Below, piece by piece: positions 58,357 through 64,000 of a DNA stretch of 64,000 nt. A program made the translations under genes and the position numbers. Location of the stretch: positions 62,001 to 126,000 of the forward strand of contig NZ_POXG01000003.1 of assembly GCF_003044565.1 (NCBI RefSeq), in the 5' to 3' direction. Each line of letters begins with the position of its first letter. The first letter of the stretch is position 1. The notes under the pieces are model-generated. The model had not been told where the DNA came from, made no database searches, and saw only the letters and a list, made by a program, of their open reading frames with translations. The DNA comes from Neisseria sicca (lineage in GTDB: Bacteria; Pseudomonadota; Gammaproteobacteria; Burkholderiales; Neisseriaceae).

Positions 58357-58689
58357 ATGACTGAAACATTCCGATGGCGTGTTGCTTCGGACAATAAGGC
58401 TGTACATAAATTCGATGTCCGTTCCGTCCGCTTTGGCGACGGCTACGAGCAACGGCAGCCTAAATCTTTGAAACCGAAGCTGCGAAGCTGGGAGATCAAG
58501 ATAGTCGGACAAAAGGCTTTGATGGCAGAAATCAAAGCCTTTTTTGATGCCCGGCGCGGTGTTGAGCCGTTTAATTGGAGACCGCCCGACGGCGTGCCTG
58601 TATTGGTCAAGGTATCGGAATATCAGGAAACGGCAAAGGGTGGCAAAGCCTACGAATTGAGCTGTACGTTTGAGGAGGTGCTTTCATGA
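58357..58689 (+). CDS. Minor tail protein, gpM-like
   Basis: 110 residues: FRWRVASDNKAVHKFDVRSV and RFGDGYEQRQPKSLKPKLRS, typical of phage minor tail protein M, then FFDARRGVEPFNWRPPDGVP. It belongs to the tail tip complex. It is preceded by an uptake sequence and overlaps the next gene by four bases. Confidence 0.86.
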   Translation: MTETFRWRVASDNKAVHKFDVRSVRFGDGYEQRQPKSLKPKLRSWEIKIVGQKALMAEIKAFFDARRGVEPFNWRPPDGVPVLVKVSEYQETAKGGKAYELSCTFEEVLS

Positions 58690-59408
58690 ATCCGCGTATA
58701 AAGGCCATGTCGGGCGTGATGCTGCAAGCCTTGTCTGCCGCGCAGCAGGATGTTTTGGTCGATTTGTGGCAAGTGGACTTGCGGTCGCTGGGCGGTCGGG
58801 TTTTCTATTTCTGCAATCAGGTCAACGAGCGGGGTACGGCGGTTGTCTGGCAGGGACAGGCATATGAGCCTTATCCGATTAAGGCTGACGGCTTTGAATC
58901 AACTTCGCAAGGCGCGGGCAACCGTCCGACGCTGACGGTATCGAATCTCTTGGGTTTGATTACGGGCGCGGCGGATCAGTTCGGTCAGCTCGTCGGCGTG
59001 CTGGTTGTGCGCCGTCAAACCTATGCCAAGTTTTTAGATGCGGTCAATTTCCAGTCCGGGCGCAATCCGACCGCAGACCCGATGCAGGAAGTCGTCGGCA
59101 AATATTTGGTTGAACGGATGACGGCATTGAATGCAGAAACGGCAACCTTCGAACTTGCTGCGCCGTCTGAATCGGATGGTTCGGTCATTCCCGCCCGTAT
59201 TATGCTGGCAAATACCTGCTGCTGGCAGTATCGCGGCGAAGGATGCGGTTATACGGGGCGTGCGGTTGCCGACCGTTTCGATATGCCCACGGACGATGCG
59301 TCCAAAGACGTATGCAGCAAAACACTGACAGGATGCAGGGCGCGGTTTGGCGCGACGGCGGTTTTGCCGTTCGGCGGTTTCCCATCTAGTGATAAGGTAA
59401 CGACATGA
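58686..59408 (+). CDS. Minor tail protein, gpL-like
   Basis: 240 residues. VDLWQVDLRSLGGRVFYFCN and VWQGQAYEPYPIKADGFEST near the start; four cysteines towards the C-terminus (MLANTCCWQYRGEGCGYTGR, then DVCSKTLTGCRARFGATAVL) match the iron-sulfur or zinc-binding C-terminus of lambda gpL. It is part of the tail tip hub. ATGA overlaps link it to both neighbours. Confidence 0.87.
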   Translation: MNPRIKAMSGVMLQALSAAQQDVLVDLWQVDLRSLGGRVFYFCNQVNERGTAVVWQGQAYEPYPIKADGFESTSQGAGNRPTLTVSNLLGLITGAADQFGQLVGVLVVRRQTYAKFLDAVNFQSGRNPTADPMQEVVGKYLVERMTALNAETATFELAAPSESDGSVIPARIMLANTCCWQYRGEGCGYTGRAVADRFDMPTDDASKDVCSKTLTGCRARFGATAVLPFGGFPSSDKVTT

Positions 59409-60160
59409 TGGATTTGGATTTGTTAAGTGAAGAAGTACGGCGCGAAATGCTGGCATGTGCTGAAGAGGCGGTACCGTCTGAAATGTGCGGGGTTTTGGTT
59501 TTCAGTTATGGAGGCTATGAGTTTCTGCCTTTGTCCAATTGTGCCGAAAGCCCGCATGAAACCTTTGAGATTTCCGCTGACGACTGGATGGCGGCGGAGC
59601 GCGTCGGCGAGATTGTGGCAGTCGTGCATTCCCATCCGCACGACGAGCCGTTTTTATCGGGTGCGGACAGACAGATGCAGGTCGAAACGGGCTTGCCTTG
59701 GATTTTGGTTACACAAGGTCGTCTGAAACTGTTCCGCCCCGTTCCGCATTTGCGCGGGCGTGTCTTCGAATACGGCAAGGCGGATTGCGGCACGCTGGTG
59801 CGCGATGCCTTCATGTTGATGGGGCTGGTTTTCCCCGACCATCCGCGCGGTGATATAGATGAGGACGCAGCGGCGGGCTTTTGGGAAAAGCATTTGGAAA
59901 ATTGCGGGTTTTCCCGTGTTTCAGACGGCCTTTGCGCCGGTGATGTGGTCTTGACGGCAACAGGCGGGCATGCGTCCCATGCCGTCCTGTATTTGGGCAA
60001 CGACTGGATGTTGCACCATGCCTACAATCAATTGAGCTGCCGTGTACCTTATACCCGCTATTGGGCGGATGTTACGCACAGCGTTTGGCGGCATCCCGAT
60101 TTCGAGCCGGCCATGATGCAGGCACTTGAGAACGATTTTATCCATATGGAGCAAGCATGA
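59405..60160 (+). CDS. Tail tip protein gpK-like with JAMM and NlpC/P60 domains
   Basis: 251 residues. The N-terminal half is a JAMM/MPN metalloprotease domain: AEEAVPSEMCGVLVF and VVHSHPHDEPFLSGADRQMQ (HSHP ... SxxD motif). The C-terminal half is NlpC/P60: YGKADCGTLVRDAFMLMGLV (catalytic Cys), HASHAVLYLGNDWMLHHAYN (catalytic His region). The lambda K protein has the same domain order. The peptidase may cut cell-wall peptides during adsorption or mature the tail. An uptake sequence at 59,720 encodes QGRLKL. Confidence 0.87.
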   Translation: MMDLDLLSEEVRREMLACAEEAVPSEMCGVLVFSYGGYEFLPLSNCAESPHETFEISADDWMAAERVGEIVAVVHSHPHDEPFLSGADRQMQVETGLPWILVTQGRLKLFRPVPHLRGRVFEYGKADCGTLVRDAFMLMGLVFPDHPRGDIDEDAAAGFWEKHLENCGFSRVSDGLCAGDVVLTATGGHASHAVLYLGNDWMLHHAYNQLSCRVPYTRYWADVTHSVWRHPDFEPAMMQALENDFIHMEQA

Positions 60161-60879
60161 TTACTGTTTGTCTGTACGGCGGCCTGCGCGAATACGGCCG
60201 CCGTTTTGTTTTGCACGTCGAGACGCCCGCCGAAGCCCTGCACGCTCTGTTTACCCAAATCAAAGGCTTGCGTCGGCGGATTCGGGACGGGGTGTATCAG
60301 GTGCGGTTTGCCGGCAAAGACCAGTCGGAAGAAACGATAAGTAGCGTGTTCAGACGGCCTGCTGACGGCGTATTGCACATTGTTCCGCGCGTACAGGGTG
60401 CAGGTAAAAATGGCGGGTTGATTCAAACCGTTATCGGAGCGGTTTTGATTGTAGTCGGCGCGTTTACGAGTTGGGCCGGTGGTACGCAGCTTATCGCCGT
60501 CGGTATCGGCATGGTGGCGGGCGGTGTCGCCCAAATGTTGACCAAGCAGCCCAAATTGAATGCCGGCGGCAAGGGGGTGGAAGAGAGTAAGAATTCTGCT
60601 TTTTCCAACCTTGCCAATACAGCGGCACAGGGTCGCCCTGTGCCGTTGGCTTACGGGCTTTGCTACTGCGGCAGCCGTGTTGTATCGCAGGGTGTGCAGT
60701 CCCGCCGTATCGAACCGTCATCGACGGCGGCTTCGTCAGGTGCGGTGTTGAATTTGGGTTTGTCCAAAACATTCGTTCAAGGCGTAGCAGCAACCGCGCC
60801 GAACGGGCAGAAATACCGTACCGACTTTTCAGACGACAGCGTGCGGGCGCGCAATTATAAGGCGGCGTTTTCGGGCTGA
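60157..60879 (+). CDS. Tail assembly protein, gpI-like
   Basis: 240 residues. VCLYGGLREYGRRFVLHVET is the ubiquitin-like start of the I family, followed by EALHALFTQIKGLRRRI. A hydrophobic glycine-rich middle (LIQTVIGAVLIVVGAFTSWA; LIAVGIGMVAGGVAQMLTK) and PVPLAYGLCYCGSRVVSQGV follow, as in lambda gpI. It overlaps the K-like gene by four bases. The 135 bases before the next gene contain a hairpin CGCTGCGAAG/CTTCGCGGCG. Confidence 0.82.
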   Translation: MITVCLYGGLREYGRRFVLHVETPAEALHALFTQIKGLRRRIRDGVYQVRFAGKDQSEETISSVFRRPADGVLHIVPRVQGAGKNGGLIQTVIGAVLIVVGAFTSWAGGTQLIAVGIGMVAGGVAQMLTKQPKLNAGGKGVEESKNSAFSNLANTAAQGRPVPLAYGLCYCGSRVVSQGVQSRRIEPSSTAASSGAVLNLGLSKTFVQGVAATAPNGQKYRTDFSDDSVRARNYKAAFSG

Positions 60880-61014
60880 AACGTCGTCTGAAAAATCGAA
60901 ACGCTGCGAAGGGGCAAACTTCGCGGCGTGTCTGTTTTTGTTTGTGTATTTTTGGGCTTTGATCGGTATTCTGAATACCGTGAAATAAGGTTTTGAATCA
61001 GGAAAGGAAATAGT

Positions 61015-64000
61015 ATGGGCGGCAAATCGGGCGGAGGACAACGGACACCTTATGAAGCCCCAAACAGTTTATCCAGCGCCCAGTCGCTGCGGATTATTGA
61101 TGCGGTATCCGAAGGTGTGGTTTCGGGGTTTGCCAACGGCGATGATGCGCCGTTCAAAAGCGTGTATTTTGATGACACTCCTGTCCAAAATTCGGACGGC
61201 AGCTACAATTTTAATGGAGTTACGGGTTATTTCCAGCGTGGCGAGCAAGACCAGTCCTATGTTCCGGGTTTCGATGCATCCGAGCGCACCGTAGCCGTTT
61301 CGGCTGCGGTGAAGCAGAATCAGCCGATTGTTCGCGCCGTTACCGACGAATTGGTCAGCCGTTTGCGGATTACGGTCGCTGTCGAACGGAATGCGCAGGT
61401 TGAAGACAACGGCGACACCGTGCCTGCAGATACCTTAATGCGTGTTGAGTTGATAAACAGCAATGGTGTGCAGGCATCAAATCAGGTGCGTTTCAATGAA
61501 AAATCCAGCGGGACATATTATCAGGATGTCGAATTTGATGTGGTGCCGCAAGTGCCGTTCAATATCCGTGTTTTCCGAATTTCGCCTGATTCCAAGACCG
61601 ATAAGGTCAGCAACAATACCTATTTTTCGTCCTACGTTGAAATCGTTGATGCGAAATTGAGCTATCCGCATACCGCGTTTGCGGCATTGTCGATTGATTC
61701 GGCGCAGTTCGGGAATCAGATTCCGCGTCGCAATTATTTGATGAAAGGCCGCTTGGTCAAAGTGCCGTCCAATTACAATCCTGAAACCCGCCAATATACG
61801 GGTGGAACATGGGATGGCAGTTTCAAAACCGCATGGACAAACAACCCGGCATGGGTTTTTTACGATGTGCTGACCCAGCCGCGATTTTCCACGCTGGCAC
61901 ATCGTCTGAATGTGGCAGACATAGATAAATGGAGCCTGTACCAAATCGGGAAATATTGCGACGAGCCGGTCGATGACGGATTCGGCGGCAAAGAGCCGCG
62001 TTTCGTCTGCAATGCCTACATTACCGACCTGATGCAGGCAGGTGAATTTTTGAACAATCTTGCCAGCGTCTTTACCGGTTTACCGGTTTGGAACGGACAG
62101 CAAGTATCCGTCGTCATGGATGCCGACGCCGATCCGGTGGCGCAATATACCAATGCCAATGTTAAAGACGGCCTGTTTAATTATGCGGGTGCAGCGTTGA
62201 AGTCCATTCATACTGCTGTTCATGTGCAGTATATAGACAAATACGATGGCTATCGCGCTAAAACAGAATATGTAGCCGACAACGAAGCCATCGCCCGCTA
62301 TGGTTTGAATATCAAGCAGATTACTGCGTTCGGCTGCGATTCGCGCGGGCAGGCGGCACGTTTCGGCGCATGGACGCTGCAAACTGAGTTGCGGCAGCAG
62401 AACGCCGTAACGTTTGAAATCGGGCGTGAGGGGTTGAAGCATCTACCTTACGACATCGTGCAGATTATGGACAATCAATACGCGGGTGCAGAGTTGTCTG
62501 GACGTGTTGCCGCCATTTCGGGCAATGTGCTGACGCTGGATCGACCTGTATCCGATGCGGTCGGAGCCTTGGTGTTTTATTCTGAAGGCGGCAGTCTGAA
62601 ATCAGCGAAGATAACTGCGGCAGCAGGCAATAAGGTTACTTTGGAGCGTGAGGTGCCGCTGCAGGCTGGCGATACGTGGGTTTTATCCGGAAAAGTCAAG
62701 CCGCGCCTCTATCGTGCCATCGGCATCAAAGAGAATACGGATGCGGGTACTTATACGGTTACCGCGTTGCTGCATGACCCGAAAAAATATGCTGCGGTGG
62801 ATAGTTTTGCGCATTTTGACCATGAAATTACCACGCTGCATAACACCGCCCCTGTGTTGACCGATGCGGCTGTCAATACCGACGGTGGAACAGTTGTGAT
62901 GACATGGGACAACCTGGCCGCAAACGGTCAGGTTTTAACTTACGATATTAAGATTTACCGTAACAACAGCCTATACCGCCATATCCCTGATGCACAGACA
63001 GCGGAAATCCGTCTGGAAAATCTGCCGAACGGCAATTATCGGGCGGAAATACGCGGCCGTAATGCACGGGGTGTACTGTCTGCACCGTTGGTTAAGGCTT
63101 GGAGTATCGACTATGCCGTTACCGGATTGAGGACGACGCCGAAAACACTGTCTGTGGCCGTGGATTGGGTGTTGCCGCAAACCGTTGTTTCCGAGTTGGT
63201 TTCCGAGCTGTGGTATAGCAAGACCAACAATCTTCAGACGGCAACGAAACTCGCGTCGCTGGCGTATCCGCAAAACAGCTATACCTTAACCGGCGTCGGC
63301 GTTGCCGACGTTTATTATTTCTGGGTGCGCATTCGTGATATTGCAGGAAATACGGGGGAATTTACCGCTGCCGTACAGGGTAGGGCAGACAACAATCCTG
63401 CGCCGATAGTGCAGCAGATTCAGGGGGCAATCGGGAAGTCTGCATTAAGCAGGGAGCTGATAGATACGCTGAATCGGGATATGGCTGCGGCTGCGGGGTT
63501 GAAAGTGTCAGCAGAGGCGGCGGAACGTGCTAAAGCCTTACAGGAGGAAGCACGGGCGCGGACGGCGGCAATACAGGCAGAGTCGTCTGCCCGCACGGCG
63601 GCAATACAGGCAGAATCGTCTGCCCGGACTGCCGAGCTTGCTAGAAAGTCATCTGAAATCGGTACGCGTATTGCCGCAACAGAAGCTGTCAATGAGCAGC
63701 AGGCGCAGCAAATCCAAACTGTTACGTCTGCGCAAGGCAATACCGCCGCCGGGCTGGAAGCCGAAAAAAAAGCCCGTACCGATGGCGACAGAGCCGAGGC
63801 GCAGGCGCGTGAAACACTGGCTGTCAGACTTGGTAATGCAGAAAGCGGTATTTCGGCATTGCGGGAAACCGTAACACGTCAGGATGCTGCCCGGTCGTCT
63901 GAAATCAACACGTTGACGGCGAAGCTGGAGAGTGTTGAGGTCGGCGGCCGGAACTACGCCTTATCGACGGCTGCGGCGGATAAAATTCTTACGGTAAGCG
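61015..64000 (+). CDS. Central tail fibre / host specificity protein, gpJ-like (partial)
   Basis: 995 codons in the window, open to the right edge. MGGKSGGGQRTPYEAPNSLS followed by SAQSLRIIDAVSEGVVSGFA is the conserved start of gpJ-type proteins. Hub domains follow, then a fibronectin type III domain around 62,860-63,120 (VVMTWDNLAANGQVLTYDIK). After about residue 820 a heptad-like alanine/glutamate-rich coiled coil begins, including the tandem repeat RTAAIQAESSA. The C-terminal receptor-binding part is outside the window. AGGAAAGG is the ribosome site. Confidence 0.9.
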   Translation, partial: MGGKSGGGQRTPYEAPNSLSSAQSLRIIDAVSEGVVSGFANGDDAPFKSVYFDDTPVQNSDGSYNFNGVTGYFQRGEQDQSYVPGFDASERTVAVSAAVKQNQPIVRAVTDELVSRLRITVAVERNAQVEDNGDTVPADTLMRVELINSNGVQASNQVRFNEKSSGTYYQDVEFDVVPQVPFNIRVFRISPDSKTDKVSNNTYFSSYVEIVDAKLSYPHTAFAALSIDSAQFGNQIPRRNYLMKGRLVKVPSNYNPETRQYTGGTWDGSFKTAWTNNPAWVFYDVLTQPRFSTLAHRLNVADIDKWSLYQIGKYCDEPVDDGFGGKEPRFVCNAYITDLMQAGEFLNNLASVFTGLPVWNGQQVSVVMDADADPVAQYTNANVKDGLFNYAGAALKSIHTAVHVQYIDKYDGYRAKTEYVADNEAIARYGLNIKQITAFGCDSRGQAARFGAWTLQTELRQQNAVTFEIGREGLKHLPYDIVQIMDNQYAGAELSGRVAAISGNVLTLDRPVSDAVGALVFYSEGGSLKSAKITAAAGNKVTLEREVPLQAGDTWVLSGKVKPRLYRAIGIKENTDAGTYTVTALLHDPKKYAAVDSFAHFDHEITTLHNTAPVLTDAAVNTDGGTVVMTWDNLAANGQVLTYDIKIYRNNSLYRHIPDAQTAEIRLENLPNGNYRAEIRGRNARGVLSAPLVKAWSIDYAVTGLRTTPKTLSVAVDWVLPQTVVSELVSELWYSKTNNLQTATKLASLAYPQNSYTLTGVGVADVYYFWVRIRDIAGNTGEFTAAVQGRADNNPAPIVQQIQGAIGKSALSRELIDTLNRDMAAAAGLKVSAEAAERAKALQEEARARTAAIQAESSARTAAIQAESSARTAELARKSSEIGTRIAATEAVNEQQAQQIQTVTSAQGNTAAGLEAEKKARTDGDRAEAQARETLAVRLGNAESGISALRETVTRQDAARSSEINTLTAKLESVEVGGRNYALSTAAADKILTVS
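63559..63624 (+). repeat. 33-bp tandem repeat in the J-like gene
   Basis: Two adjacent 33-base units (63,559-63,591 and 63,592-63,624) differ at two positions and encode RTAAIQAESSA twice, in the coiled-coil stalk. Slippage would lengthen or shorten the stalk by 11 residues. Confidence 0.9.

Noticed and set aside
33898..64000. Search for a CRISPR array, an integrase, and holin/endolysin genes in the prophage
   Set aside because: No regularly spaced repeats, no tyrosine or serine recombinase and no separate lysis gene could be recognised within the window. They are expected, if present, to the right of it.

Overview
The window is a chromosomal segment of a commensal Neisseria, most likely of the mucosa/sicca/macacae group. 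The 12-mer AGGTCGTCTGAA, the DNA-uptake-sequence dialect associated with that group, occurs dozens of times and often forms inverted pairs that act as terminators. Three Correia-type elements (CREE) and gene neighbourhoods familiar from Neisseria (fpg-nlaA, peroxiredoxin/Lpd, pta, rubredoxin/acyl-CoA dehydrogenase, hemC, ybeY-corC, rnr) support this.

Positions 1-6.4 kb hold housekeeping and oxidative-stress genes: the 3' end of mutM, an nlaA-like acyltransferase, a peroxiredoxin-glutaredoxin hybrid, a dihydrolipoyl-dehydrogenase-like flavoprotein and pta. Positions 6.4-17.1 kb are an aryl-polyene-like pigment/lipid cluster. A minus-strand arm carries two ACPs, a PlsC-like acyltransferase, a chain-length-factor-like ketosynthase fragment, an AMP-ligase fused to a hotdog dehydratase, a methyltransferase, a GT2 and an LpxL-type acyltransferase. 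The divergent plus-strand arm is dehydratase-ketoreductase-ketosynthase (apeP-Q-R-like). Several parts of a classical cluster are not in the window.

Positions 17.2-33.9 kb hold a rubredoxin, an acyl-CoA dehydrogenase, an AhpD-like protein, hemC, a lipoprotein, ybeY-corC, rnr, a tRNA-Leu/Leu/Ser operon, a hemerythrin repair protein, a very large TonB-dependent receptor with a candidate Fur box, an EEP-family phosphodiesterase, a two-domain glycosyltransferase and a nucleoside hydrolase.

At 33,898 a tRNA-dihydrouridine synthase gene (dusC-like) begins but stops after 11 codons. From there to the end of the window lies a lambda-like siphovirus prophage, interpreted as integrated into the 5' end of dus. 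Its leftward early region has a PrtN-like protein, a set of very small membrane/lipoproteins, a possible sliding-clamp-like protein, a toxin-antitoxin-like trio and a LexA-type repressor. Its rightward region runs: Cro-like protein, primase-helicase, an origin-like inverted-repeat array, a secreted cargo protein (leftward), a C4-type antisense RNA with its antirepressor, a Q-like protein, structured leader hairpins, then packaging, head and tail genes in lambda order (Nu1, A, W, B, protease-capsid fusion, FII, U, V, G/GT, H, M, L, K, I, J). J runs off the window. No integrase or lysis gene is seen, and both are expected to the right of the window if the prophage is complete.
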